A stretch of 64,000 nt of DNA from Odiellus spinosus (lineage: Eukaryota; Arthropoda; Arachnida; Opiliones; Phalangiidae), in assembly GCA_963920705.1 (NCBI GenBank), contig OY987226.1:23631636-23695635 (forward strand), in the 5' to 3' direction. The translations under genes and the position numbers were made by a program. The notes under the pieces are model-generated. The model was not told the origin of the DNA, made no database searches, and worked only from the letters and a program-made list of their open reading frames with translations. Numbering within the stretch: position 1 is the stretch's first letter; every line of letters begins with the position of its first letter. This document shows positions 21,419 through 32,542 of the stretch, piece by piece.

Positions 21419-22719
21419 TTTTTATGATTAAAATTTTTAAAGTAAATAATACCCAAACGCAATAATAAAAATCCAAATCGAAGTTGAATGAATTCAAAAC
21501 TACAATCTCAAGAAAGTGTTAAATAACTCTTAACACAAAGTAAAATAAATTACTAACGAATACAAAAACCAAATAGAGAGTAACTACTTTGATCTTCAAA
21601 GTAAACATTAAACTCGTACACTTGAGTAACAAAAAATATATCAGAATTCAATCGGTAAAGCGTAAAATAATATTTTACGAAAATAGAAATTTATAACTTT
21701 AGAAAAAAAAAAAATAATGAATCGGAAATAACCATTGTTTTTCAACAATTATTCCAATTCTAAACTCAATAATAAATCGAAACAAAATTAGAATTCAAGC
21801 GATTGAAAATAGCAATCTTCAGTAAATATTTGGTACAGATATAATAAGAATATCTCAATTAAACACTAAATACATCAATTAAATAATTGAAAGGAAAAAT
21901 TAATTTGTTACCGAGAATAAGTTGAATTCGAAGAATTCGAAGAATCCAAAATTTCATAGAGGGAATTTTTATGTAAACTAGCTTGATCAAGAAGTAAATA
22001 AATTATAGATTAAGCAAGTCTTTCAAGAATTAAAATCAATTAAAAAGAAAAAAAGGTCAAGGTTCCTCTGATAAAACCATATGGGAAATACGGTACTAGA
22101 GTATTTGTAAACCAAGTAACGCCAATAAGCAAAACTTTATATGCATGACTTCGGAATAGTTGACACAATCCTAAGCAAACCTATTCAATAAACAATAAAC
22201 ACATTATCTTTCCGCGTGTGAGGCTAAAACAAGGCTTATGGCGTAAAATTTCGGTTTTTGGTGATACTCGGTCTATAGATACGCAATTAAATGACGGCCG
22301 AATCAGTATTTCGCGCTTATATATGCGCCGAGAAACGATAAACTAATTAAAAAATTCAATCCCATGATAAAAAGAAACACCTACAATTTTAACAACGGTG
22401 GCTAAGCTAAAAAATTAAATCAATCTATCAAAATTATATACAAGAGTATAGACATTTGTATACAACTTGTATTAGATTTTCAATCCACCCTGAGTTTGCA
22501 GCAAGCCTAAGCCTAGAGTACCGTTATACTTATGCTTTTTGAACTAAATGGTATATGGAAAATAGCTTAGCGCGTGCTGCCAACTCTAGCTGGTATCATA
22601 ACGCTCATTTTTCTTTAAATTTTGGACTATTTCTTAAATATCTTCTAAACTATCTCCAATTTTAAATTTAATTTTCAACTAAATTATAAATTAGATTAAG
22701 TGAAACAATTGTAATATTT
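20636..22719 (+). repeat. Inverted-repeat family B, left arm
   Basis: Its outer edge CAAGTTGGGAAAA and ACCTCCCC match, inverted, the right edge at 26398-26428. Inner stretches near 21850-22215 and 22480-22700 match the right arm inverted (TCTCAATTAAACACTAAATA; CAAGGTTC followed by TAAAACCATAT; CTATTTTCCATATA). From 21420 to 22719 I see no gene, only AT-rich sequence. Confidence 0.7.
20683..21045 (-). repeat. 63-bp coding tandem repeat, six copies
   Basis: Each unit encodes about 21 residues centred on YTEAERARNQ. Frame is kept through all six copies and most differences are single substitutions, so the repeat arose within a coding sequence. Confidence 0.85.
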
Positions 22720-23416
22720 TTAATTACATTTTAAATTAATATTACGTTTCAATTCACCAAAAGATATCCCGGCATAAGGCAACTTTACACTTTACGCTTC
22801 CAAAGAGACTATAAAAGCGAATCGAATGCCATTATATAGTATCCGATTGTGGTAAGATCTGGTGGACACCCCAACTTATCAAAGCTCAAAGGTTCTGGCA
22901 TTGAGTGTTCACGTGTCGGTCAATTTACCCTTGGGGGGCGATGTTTGGAGAATGGATGGTTGACGTGGACCATATTAGTGAGGGACGCCTCGCTAGTATG
23001 GCCCGCTGAGATCGGAAACTGGAGGTTGGACCTTGGTGTGTGGATGGTCGGAGGTGATTATAACAGTGGGAGACGTCCCATTGGCTATAATCGCCTTCAA
23101 CTGTCTGGCATCGAGGTGCGACCATGATGTGGATGGTGGAAAGTGATAATATGCAATGGGAGACGTCCGGTTGCATAATATTGCACGACACCTGAAGCTC
23201 AATTTGGCAGCCAGATTATAGGAATTCCCGTTGAACGGAATTGAACGATAAGAAGGCATGATTACGTCACTAGACTTTTGATCCGATTATTAAGGTCACG
23301 TGATATCCGGTTACACCGGAAATTGTGTACACCGGAAGCCACAAACACACACACAGACACACAGACTGAAACGACGAACGTAATACCTCCCCGTGAACTA
23401 GTTCACTCGGGGAGGT
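22720..23416 (-). repeat. Inverted-repeat family A, copy 2
   Basis: Reverse-complement counterpart of 19899-20634, ending in a 32-bp near-perfect palindrome (23385-23416; ACCTCCCCGTGAAC with its complement). Identity is high near the hairpin and falls inward, with indels between about 22780 and 22920. Confidence 0.78.
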
Positions 23417-24185
23417 AAAAATATCTTAATCTAATTAATTAGAAAGTCGAAAAATTAATTTAAAATTCGAGATAGTTTAGAAGTTATTTGAGAATTTATG
23501 CAAAAATTTAAAGAAATTTGACCGATTAATGGCAGTTTTAGTTGGCAGCATGCGCCTAAGCTATTTTCCATATATATCATTTACTCGAAAAAGCAAAGGT
23601 ATAACGGGCAGTATAGGCTTATCTCTGGTGCAAACTTGGGGTGGATTGAAGAACTTAAATAAAGGTGCGTTTACACGGGTATGGAAGATTGAAACAACAT
23701 AATTTAGATAAGAGATAAGACAATAATAACTTCGATTATACTCGGTGAATTTTTAACCAGTTCAAGGGGAATTGGTGTATAAGATTTGAAGCTGAGGCGG
23801 ATTTATGCATAATGTTAAACCACTTAAGAAAAATGATAGTCGTGAAAACTCTCCTCGAACAGAAGTAGAGTAGGTTTCCAGTGTATTTGTGACACGTGTA
23901 AAATCGAGTTCGCCAGCACGCGAGTATGTGTAGACCACTAAATTTGAAGTCGGAAACCTCTTTACGCATGGAAAATATCAATGTGATTTTTTTTGATATT
24001 CTTGGGAGAATCAGCTTCATGTATGGGGAAATATCGTAATCTTCTGGCAAACTTGCAAACAGTGGCGTATTTGGTTTTAATTACTGGCACGGATTTTCAA
24101 ATTAATTTTTTTATAATTTTCGCGCGTTTCGCAAATGTATTTCGTGCGAAATTGTGTACATGCGCAGAGCGAACCAGGTTAACGC

Positions 24186-24723
24186 GGATACACACAGACC
24201 TGTTTTTACGCGTTTCACGCTCGTGAACTCATAGAAGTACCATTAGCACGCGCGAGCGAGGTGCAAACCACTCTAGAAAAATTTTGTACACCTGATTCCA
24301 GATTCATTTGATTGTCAGTGATTCCGAATCAATTCGCGTGATTCCGAATTGATTCGTGATTCGCGTGATTCCGAATCGATTCTCGTGATTCCGAATCGAT
24401 TCGCCTGATTCCGAATCGATTCGCGTGATTCCGTATCGATTCGCGTGATTCCGTATCGATTCTCGTGATTCCGAATCGATTCGCGTGATTCCGAATCGAT
24501 TCGCGTGATTCCGTATCGATTCTCCTGATTCCGAATCGATTCGCGTGATTCCGAATCGATTCGCGTGATTCCGAATCGATTCGCGTGATTCCGTATCGAT
24601 TCTCCTGATTCCGAATCGATTCGCGTGATTCCATTTAGTTTGTACACCTGATTCCAAGAGTGGTTTGCCCATTGCCCCTCGCGCGTGACCGTGAAAAGCG
24701 TGAAAATAGGTCTGTGTGAATCC
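24186..24723. mobile_element. MITE-like element enclosing a minisatellite
   Basis: Arms at 24186-24285 and about 24638-24723 are imperfect reverse complements: GGATACACACAGACCTG on the left, CAGACC/GGTCTGTGTG-type sequence on the right, and GCAAACCACTCT on the left against AGAGTGGTTTGC on the right. GTACACCTGATTCCA appears in the same direction on both sides of the core. No coding capacity. Confidence 0.72.
24320..24632. repeat. 20-bp minisatellite, about 15 copies
   Basis: The unit GATTCCGAATCGATTCGCGT recurs with single changes (GTATCG for GAATCG, TCTC for TCGC). GAATCGATTC within it is self-complementary. Open frames across it in several phases, reading as NHANRFGITRIDSES-type repeats, are a by-product of a period that leaves all frames open. 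Confidence 0.93.
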
Positions 24724-24958
24724 GGCTTTAGTCATGCCACAATTAACAATTGACGAACTTTCTTAAACCGGATTGACATTGAAATTTCTCGTGTTTTAAT
24801 AGTCATGTATGATATGGTTGACCCAAGAGTGAAATGTAGACAGAGTGAGGAAAAGAATCACGTGATTGGATCTCGTGATGACTGCTGGTTTTAGTTTCAC
24901 ACTTTTTCATACATGAATTTAATGTTAATCCCAATTAAGTATAATAGAACCAGGCTTT

Positions 24959-25361
24959 TAATGCCTACTGTCGTGTATTTCCGGTAACATTTTAGCTAGT
25001 GTGGAGTCACGTAAAATGACGTTTGTTTCACAACTTGGTATATTTTTACTCAGGCCTGCCCTGTCAGAAAAAAAAAATATATAAAAAATTTATGGTAGGG
25101 CCAAAAGAGAAACATCTATTCTTTACTCACAGCATTATCACCAAAAAACGTGTTTTTAGACGTAGGCTTAAAAGGTATCTGTAGGTCGTGTAGCACCAAA
25201 AAGCGAAATTGTACGTCACAGTTCGTAGTTTAGCGTGTTATGCGGAAAGCTTATTCGTTAATTGTTTATTGAATATGTTTATTAATGCCTACTGTCGTTT
25301 ATTTTCGGTGACGTTTTAGCTAGTGTGTAGTCACGTAAAATAACGTTTGTTTCACAACTTG
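24959..25361. repeat. 79-bp direct repeat pair
   Basis: Copies at 24959-25036 and about 25284-25361 share AATGCCTACTGTCG, TTTTAGCTAGTGTG, AGTCACGTAAAAT and GTTTGTTTCACAACTTG. A further pair of about 125 bp (25370-25497 and 25985-26118) ends in AAGAAGAACCTTGACCTTG, indicating local duplications of about 325 and 615 bp. Confidence 0.8.
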
Positions 25362-26428
25362 TGTTGTATACTGAAGCCATGTATAGGTTCAATGTGATAT
25401 AACATTTTGCCTTTTCACGTTACTTGGTCTACAAATACTCTACAACCGTCAAAATTCTGATATGGTTTTAAAAGAAGAACCTTGACCTTGTGTATTTAAT
25501 CTCATATCGAGATTAAATGTTTTTCGCATCTAATTTTAATTGGTTTATCAATATGTTATTTGTATATATATTTTTTTAAGATTTTATATTTTTTAGATTA
25601 AAATAAATTTATTATTCCAGAAGATTTTGTAGAATCTAGTTCTCAGGATTACCGGTGTTGAAAATTTATTTTGCTAATGTTATCTTGATGTCTGTGTTTT
25701 CTGCCCGTTATTTGGTAGTGGTAAGATTAATATTTTTAATTTTAATTAATTGACTTATTTGGCGTTTATTTGATAATTTGCTTTACTTAAATTGTTCGTG
25801 TAAGGGCTATTTTACATATTACCAAAGGTTGCTAATTTCAGTTGTCTTAATTCTGACTTTTTTGTTTTAATACTGAATTATGGACTGGATTATTTATCTT
25901 GAAATCTATGTGGTTATATCTTATTTATTTTCCTTTTTTTCTCTAGTTAGGTTTGGTTTTAAGTAGAGAATTATTTAGGGTTGTGTTGGTATACTGAAGA
26001 AATGCTTATAGGTTTAATGTGATATAATATTTTGCCTATTGGCGTTACTTGGTCTGCAAAAACTCTAGAGCCTTCAAAATTATTATATGGTTTTAAAAGA
26101 AGAACCTTGACCTTGCTTATTTTAGTCGATACGCATTTATATTAAAATTAATTCATTATTCAGTAAATTTTTTTCCGACTCTGGTTCTCAAAATTTTATT
26201 TTGAATTAAGTTTGATTCTTTTGCATTCAAATATATCTTGATAAGAAGTATATTTTTGATCTGAATTATTGGTTTAATATATTTAGTGTTTAATTGAGAT
26301 ATTATTTCTTTTTGCTTTCAATCTTCGTCTTCCACAAATGCCATAAATTTTAATATTTTAGGTAAGGTTAGGTTAGTTAACATCACGTACTGGTTGTCGG
26401 GGAGGTAATATTTTGGTTTCCCAACTTG

Positions 26429-28261
26429 TTTTCTAACGATATTGAGACGGGTTTTTGTGGGGTAGCTGTGTTATTTTCTACTAAATTCGATTGTCGTGTG
26501 TTAAATGGCTCTGAAGTATTCCCGGGGCGAGCCATAGCCGTTACTGTATCTTACCTCGACGAACAAATTCACTTCTTTAATATTTATGCCCCTAACTCTG
26601 ATTCGTTGCGTAATATATTTTTTTCCACTATCGTCTCTTTTTGCCCCGATGGGCGACTGGTTTTAGGGGGTGATTTTAATGATATAATGAATTCTGATCT
26701 TGATCGTGACCCAAAGCCTATTCGGCTCGCACGGCCCACTGCGTCTGCCTTAAAAAACATGTCTGATACTCTCAAGATGGTTGACACTTATAGGCTTAAA
26801 CATGGCACTCATTTTGATTTTACTCGTTCGGGTTATGTTTTTGGCAAATTTATTCGCTCTCGAATAGATTATATTTTTGTACAGAAGGTTGACTCTCCCA
26901 ATGTTAAACAATCCTTTATTACTGATTGTCCGCTATCGGACCATAGAATGGCGGTAGCCCATCTCGATTTCGCAGGGGTGGTCCGAGGTCCTGGCACTTG
27001 GGCGTTTAATGACTCTTTCCTTGACGAACAGGTGTTTTGCACTGCTATCCAACGGATTATCGCTCGTAGTCGCCTCTCTCCGGAGTACACGACCGATATC
27101 TTTCAGTGGTACGAAGCCCTCAAGTCCAGCTTACGTGACTACGCCATGTTTTATGGTAAAACCCGTACCACGGTTCGTCGTCAAGCTCGCGCGACCTTAA
27201 CCGCTCGGCTTACTAAGCTCTCGGATGAGTTAACCCGCACACGCTCCCCCCAGATTGAACATGATCACGTGGCAGTTCAGGCTCAGCTCCGTGCTCACGA
27301 TTTATACGAACTTCAAGGCGCCGTCATTCGTTCAAACACGGAGTGGCGCAACCTCGGCGAGACCCCTTCTAGCTTTTTCCTTCGCCTCGACAAATACCGC
27401 CAAGAGAGGCGGGCCATCAAGTTCCTTACCTTGCCTGATGGCACGGAGCTACGGGACGGCAGCATGGTGCGTGCAGAGATTTTTCGGTTTTATAGCGAAT
27501 TATACGAACAATCACCTATTGACAATTCTTTGGCTGACCATTTCGCCTCATTCATCGATAAGCCACTCTCGCAGGACGATACCACTGACTGTGATAGACC
27601 CGTTTCTTGGCCTGAATTAATTGCGGCACTCCGCTCTATGTCTGTGGGCCGCAGTCCGGGCACCGACGGATTAACTGTTCGCTTTTGGCGTTTTTTTTTA
27701 CCGCTGATAAAAGACGATTTCTTGAGGCTTCTCCACACCATCTACAGTGAGGGCCGGTTACCTCCCTCGATGACGAAGGGGATGGTGGTCTTGCTCCCCA
27801 AAGACGGGGATCCATCACTTCTGTCTAATTGGCGTCCCATTACTCTTTTGAATACAGATCGCAAGCTGGTCGCGAAAGTTTTCGCCTCACGCTTGGCGGT
27901 GATCGCACCGTCCGTCCTTTCCCCTTGTCAAACCGGTTCCATTCGTGGCCGTACAGTTACCACGACTTGCCGTTATATACTTGATGTGTTGTCCTACTTA
28001 TCGATCCACAGGCAACCTGGTATACTATTAAAAATGGACCTAAGAAAGGCTTATGACCTAGTGGACTGGTCTTTTCTTTGCCGCACCCTTGCGGCTTTCG
28101 GTTTCGGCCCATTTTTTCGAACTTGGATTGAAATATTTCTCGCAGGTAGCAGCACCACAATCAAGGTCAATGGATTTCTCACGAACTACTTCCGGTTGCG
28201 CCGTTCACTTCGCCAGGGTTGCCCGCTCAGCCCGCTGCTTTACGCTTTCTCCACCGATGAC
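26429..28261 (+). pseudogene. Retrotransposon ORF2, endonuclease C-terminus and partial reverse transcriptase
   Basis: About 611 codons without a stop. Endonuclease motifs follow in order: FFNIYAPNS, GGDFND (near 26670), SRIDYIF (near 26858) and CPLSDHR (near 26930), with catalytic Asp, Asn and His in place. The RT fingers and palm start follow: SVGRSPGTDGLTVRFW, LLPKDGDPSLLSNWRPITLLN, LSPCQTGSIRGR, then KMDLRKAYD (ATG at 28034) with the first catalytic Asp, and LRQGCPLSPLLYAFS. The coding sequence stops there, before the (F/Y)xDD motif, thumb and C-terminal region. The open frame continues artefactually into tRNA array sequence until 28441. It cannot encode an active RT. Confidence 0.9.
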
Positions 28262-28279
28262 CGACTACCGGGCATTGCA
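28262..28279 (+). pseudogene. 3' remnant of a tRNA-Gly at the retrotransposon junction
   Basis: CGACTACCGGGCATTGCA matches the last 18 bases of variant array genes such as 28638, and the spacer that follows is also of that gene's type. Bases 37 to about 54 of a tRNA are missing between here and 18568, together with the LINE 3' end. Confidence 0.9.
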
Positions 28280-30341
28280 AAAGGATTTTTCTTAATAAAA
28301 ATTGAAGTGAAAGTGCTAACAGTTAGGGTGACATATCATCTAATTATCCAGCATTGGTGGTATAGCGGTGAGAATAGCTGCCTTCCAAGCAGTTGTCCCG
28401 GGTTCGACTCCCGGCCATTGCAAAAGCCATTTTTTAAATAAAAATTGAAGTGAAAGAGCCAACAGTTAGGGTGATATATATCAGCTAATTATTCAGCAAT
28501 GGTGGTATAGCGGTGAGAATAGCTGCCTTCCAAGCAGTTGACCCGGGTTCGACTCCCGGCCATTGCAAAAGGATTTTTATAATAAAAATTGAAGTGAAAG
28601 TGCCAACAGTTAGGGTGACATATCATCTAATAATCGAGCAATGGTGGTATTGCGGTGAGAATAGCAGCCTTCCAAGCAGTTGACCCGGGTTCGACTACCG
28701 GGCATTGCAAAAGGATTTTTCTTAATAAAAATTGAAGTGAAAGTGCCAACAGTTAGGGTGACATATCAGCTACTTATCGAGCAATGGTGGTATAACGGTG
28801 AGAAAGCTGCCTTCCAAGCATTTGACCCGGGTTCGACTCCCGGCCATTGCAAAAGGAGTTTTTTTTAATAAAAATTAAAGTAAAAGTGCCAACAGTTAGG
28901 GTGACTTATCATCTAGTTAACGAGCAATGGTGGTATAGCGGTGAGAATAGCAGCCTTCCAAGCAGTTGACCCGGGTTCGACTACCGGGCATTGCAAAAGG
29001 ATTTTTTTTAATAAAAATTGAAGTGAAAGTGCCAACAGTTAGGGTGACATATCATCTAATTATCCAGCAATGATGGTATAGCGGTGAGAATAGCTGCCTT
29101 CCAAGCAGTTGTCCCGGGTTCGCCTCCCGGCCATTGCAAAAGATATTTTTTAAATAAAAATTGAAGTGAAAGAGCCAACAGTTAGGGTGATATATCAGCT
29201 AATTACTCAGCAATGGTGGTATAGCGGTGAGAAAGCTGCATTCCAAGCATTTGACCCGGGTTCGACTCCCGGCCATTGCATAAGGACTTTTTTTTAATAA
29301 AAATTGAAGTGAAAGTGCCAACAGTCAGGGTGACATATCAGCTACTTATCGAGCAATGGTGGTATAACGGTGAGAAAGCTGCCTTCCAAGCATTTGACCC
29401 GGGTTCGACTCCCGGCCATTGCAAAAGGACTTTTTTTTAATAAAAATTGAAGTAAAAGTGCCAACAGTTAGGGTGACTTATCATCTAGTTAACGAGCAAT
29501 GGTGGTATAGCGGTGAGAATAGCAGCCTTCCAAGCAGTTGACCCGGGTTCGACTACCGGGCATTGCAAAAGGATTTTTTTTAATAAAAATTGAAGTGAAA
29601 GTGCCAACAGTTAGGGTGACATATCATCTTATTATCCAGCAATGGTGGTATAGCGGTGAGAATAGCTGCCTTCCAAGCAGTTGTCCCGGGTTCGCCTCCC
29701 GGCCATTGCAAAAGATATTTTTTAAATAAAAATTGAAGTGAAAGAGCCAACAGTTAGGGTGATATATCAGCTAATTACTCAGCAATGGTGGTATAGCGGT
29801 GAGAAAGCTGCCTTCCAAGCATTTGACCCGGGTTCGACTCCCGGGCATTGAATAAGGACTTTTTTTTAATAAAAATTGAAGTGAAAGTGCCAACAGTTAG
29901 GGTGACTTATCATCTAGTTAACGAGCAATGGTGGTATAGCGGTGAGAATAGCTGCCTTCCAAGCAGTTGACCCGGGTTCGACTCCCGGCCATTGCAAAAG
30001 GAATTTTTTCATAAAAATTGAAGTGAAAGAGCCAACAGTTAGGGTGATATATCGGGCAATTATTCAGCAACGGTGGTATAGCGGTGAGAATAGCTGCCTT
30101 CCAAGCAGTTGACCCGGGTTCGACTCCCGGCCATTGCATAAGGATTTTTTTTTATAAAAAGTGAAAGTGCCAACAGTTAGGGTGACATATTATATACATA
30201 TCGAGCAATGGTGGTATAGCGGTGAGAATAGCTGCCTTCCAAGCAGTTGACTCGGGTTCGGCTCCCGGCCATTGCATAAGGATTTTTTTTATAAAAAGTG
30301 AAAGTGCCAACAGTTAGGGTGACATATCATATAATTATCGA

Positions 30342-30413
30342 GCAATTGTGGTATAGCGGTGTGAATAGCTGCCTTTCAAGCAGTTGACCCGGGTTCGACT
30401 CCCGGCCATTGCA
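30342..30413 (+). tRNA. tRNA-Gly-like with anticodon UUC (Glu codon GAA)
   Basis: Loop CTTTCAA, anticodon UUC. The acceptor is GCAATTG against CCATTGC, giving a T6-C mismatch, and the D-arm reads GGTGTGAATAG. Copies with the same loop are at 36395, 37925 and 43979. Related genes with GCAATTG but a UCC anticodon (32608, 33021) suggest the acceptor change came first. Confidence 0.7.
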
Positions 30414-30479
30414 TAAGGAATTTTTTTAATAAAAAGTGAAGGTGCAATCAGTTAGGGTGACATATCATCTAATTATCGA

Positions 30480-30551
30480 GCAATGGTGGTATAGCGGTGA
30501 GAATAGCTGCCTTCCAAGCAGTTGACCCGGGTTCGACTCCCGGCCATTGCA
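30480..30551 (+). tRNA. tRNA-Gly (UCC), majority type, array 2
   Basis: Identical by eye to the array consensus across all 72 positions. The downstream T-run is split by a C (GGATTCTTTTT), leaving T5. The upstream spacer is a shortened form, with AAAAAGTGAAGGTGC in place of AAAATTGAAGTGAAAGTGC. Confidence 0.95.
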
Positions 30552-32470
30552 AAAGGATTCTTTTTAATAAAAATTGAAGTGAAAGTGCCAACAGTTAGGG
30601 TGACATATCATCTACTTATCGAGCAATGGGGGTATAGCGGTGAGAATAGCTGCCTTCCAAGCAGTTGACCCGGGTTCGACTCCCGGCTATTGCATAATTA
30701 TATTTTTAATAAAAATTCAAGTGAAAGTGCCAACAGTTAGGGTGACATATCATCTAATTATCTAGCAATGGTGGTATAGCGGTGAGAATAGCTGCCTTCC
30801 AAGCAGTGGTCCCGGGTTCGACTCCCGGCCATTGCAAAAGCAATTTTTTAAATAAAAATTGAAGTGAAAGAGCCAACAGTTAGGGTGATATATCAGCTGA
30901 TTATCCAGCAATGGTGGTATAGCGGTGAGAATAGCTGCCTTCCAAGCAGTGGTCCCGGGTTCGACTCCCGGCCATTGCAAAAGCAATTTTTTAAATAAAA
31001 ATTGAAGTGAAAGAGCCAACAGTTAGGGTGATATATCAGCTGATTATTCAGCAATGGTGGTATAGCGGTGAGAATAGCTGCCTTCCAACCAGTTGACCCG
31101 GGTTCGACTCCCGGCCATTGCAACAGGATTTTTTTAATAAAAATTGAAGTGAAAGTGCCAACAGTTAGGGTGACATATCATCTAATAATCGAGCAATGGT
31201 GGTATTGCGGTGAGAATAGCTGCCTTCCATGCAGTTGACCCGGGTTCGACTCCCGGCCATTGCAATAGCAATTTTTTTAATAAAAATTGAAGTGAAAGTG
31301 CCAACAGTTAAGGTGATATATCAGGCAATTTTTCAGCAATGGTGGTATAGCGGTGAGAATAGCTGCCTTCCAAGCAGTTGATCCGGGCTCGACTCCCGGC
31401 CATTGCAAAAGGAATTTTTTCATAAAAATTGAAGTGAAAGAGCCAACAGTTAGGGTGATATTTCGGGCAATTATTCAGCAGTGGTGGTATAGCGGTGAGA
31501 ATAGCTGCCTTCCAAGCAGGTAACCCGGGTTCGACTCCCAGCCATTTCAAAAGCATTTTTTTTCAATAAAAATTGAAGTGAAAGTACCATCAGTTAGGGT
31601 GAAATATCATCTAATTATCGAGCAATGGAGGTATAGCGGTGAGAATAGCTGCCTTCCAAGCAGTTGACCCGGGTTCGACTCCCGGCCATTGCAAAAGGAT
31701 ATTTTTCATAAAAATTGAAGTGAAAGTGCCAACAGTTAGGGTGACATATCATCTAATTATCGAGCAATGGTGGTATAGCGGTGAGAATAGCTGCCTTCCA
31801 AGCACTTGACCCGGGTTCGACACCCGGCCATTGCAAAAGGAATTTTTTCATAAAAATTGAAGTGAAAGAGCCAACAGTTAGGGTGATATATCTGTCAATT
31901 ATTCAGCAGTGGTGGTATAGCGGTGAGAATAGCTGCCTTCCAAGCAGTGGACCCGGGCTCGACTCCCGGCCATTGCAAAAGGATATTTTTCATAAAAATT
32001 GAAGTGAAAGTGACAACAGTTAGGGTGACATATCATCTAATTATCGAGCAATGGTGGTATAGCGGTGAGAATAGCTGCCTTCCAAGCACTTGACCCGGGT
32101 TCGACACCCGGTCATTGCAAAAGGAGTTTTTTCATAAAAATTGAAGTGAAAGTGCCAACAGTTAGGGTGACATATCAGCTAATTATCGAGCAATGGTTGT
32201 ATAGCGGTGAGAATAGCTGCCTTCCAAGCAGTTGACCCGGGTTCGACTCCCGGCCATTGCAAATGATATTTTTTTAATAAAAATTGAAGTGAAAGTGCCA
32301 ACAGTTAGGGTGATATATCGTGCAAATATTCAGCAATGGTGGTATAGCGGTGAGAATAGCTGCCTTCCAAGCAGTTGACCCGGGTTCGACTCCCGGTCAT
32401 TGCATAAGGATTTTTTTTTATAAAAAGTGAAAGTGCCAACAGTTAGGGTGACATATTACATACTTATCGA

Positions 32471-32542
32471 GCAATGGTGGTATAGCGGTGAGAATAGCTG
32501 CCTTACAAGCAGTTGACTCGGGTTCGGCTCCCGGCCATTACA
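32471..32542 (+). tRNA. tRNA-Gly-like with anticodon UAC (Val codon GUA)
   Basis: Loop CTTACAA. The T-arm reads ACTCGGGTTCGGCTCCCGG and the 3' acceptor CCATTACA, which breaks pair 2-71. Eight array 2 copies share these features: 32471, 34440, 40054, 42023, 46108, 48077, 53295 and 55264. The combined defects favour a pseudogene that has been amplified with its block. Confidence 0.7.

Larger units (their letters stand above)
19899..26428. mobile_element. Complex of interleaved inverted-repeat DNA elements inside the LINE
   Basis: The LINE frame is broken at 19899, where a hairpin beginning ACCTCCCC starts, and resumes at 26429 after GGTTTCCCAACTTG. Two families lie within. Family A occupies 19899-20634 (+) and, inverted, 22720-23416. 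Family B occupies 20636-22719 and, inverted, 23417-26428. Their order is A, B, A-inverted, B-inverted, which simple nesting does not give. T-runs on both sides of the insertion (TATTTTT left, TTTT right) make any target duplication hard to fix. No transposase is recognised. Confidence 0.7.
23417..26428 (-). repeat. Inverted-repeat family B, right arm, enlarged by other insertions
   Basis: Inverted matches to the left arm occur near 23430-23660, 25370-25495 and 25985-26428. It lacks the repeat-protein region of the left arm. It carries a MITE with a minisatellite (24186-24723) and two direct duplications. An AGGTTAGGTTAG motif, common in arthropod genomes, is at about 26364-26375. Nothing gene-like is seen in 23420-24180, 24730-24958 or 25500-25980. 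Confidence 0.68.
18569..28261 (+). mobile_element. Tx1/L1-like non-LTR retrotransposon, 3'-truncated, with nested insertion
   Basis: A LINE with a short 5' UTR, an ORF1 with two CCHC knuckles, and an ORF2 with an apurinic-type endonuclease and the start of a reverse transcriptase. It begins inside the anticodon of a tRNA-Gly gene and ends abruptly in the RT domain before the catalytic DD motif, directly against a tRNA 3' remnant. No poly(A) or 3' UTR is present. About 6.5 kb of other DNA (19899-26428) splits ORF2, so the LINE part is about 3.2 kb. Loss of the 3' end with retention of the 5' end is opposite to usual LINE truncation and implies a later deletion. The protein pattern (ORF1 knuckles, GVAVLFS, RQGCPLSPLLY) resembles the Tx1 group, some members of which target multicopy RNA genes. 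Confidence 0.88.
28351..30694 (+). repeat. tRNA block 2a, 17 gene copies
   Basis: Gene starts: 28351, 28496, 28638, 28781, 28924, 29067, 29210, 29353, 29496, 29639, 29782, 29925, 30067, 30205, 30342, 30480, 30623. Copies 28638, 28924 and 29496 have AGCAGCC in the anticodon stem and GACTACCGGGC in the T-arm, the same T-arm as the remnant at the LINE junction. Confidence 0.93.

Noticed and set aside
22849..23259. Open frames of about 90 codons in family A copy 2
   Set aside because: They lie on both strands of an inverted repeat, do not share a frame with copy 1 at 20113-20334 in a way that suggests constraint, and match no domain I know.
24304..24735. Minus-strand frames across the minisatellite (SESRESIRNHANRFG)
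   Set aside because: Overlapping frames are open simultaneously because the 20-bp unit has no stops. Repeat composition explains them.
28262..28441. C-terminal extension of the reverse transcriptase frame past 28261
   Set aside because: The extension encodes array sequence (GFFLIKIEVK) and results from the deletion joint. It is not a designed fusion protein.
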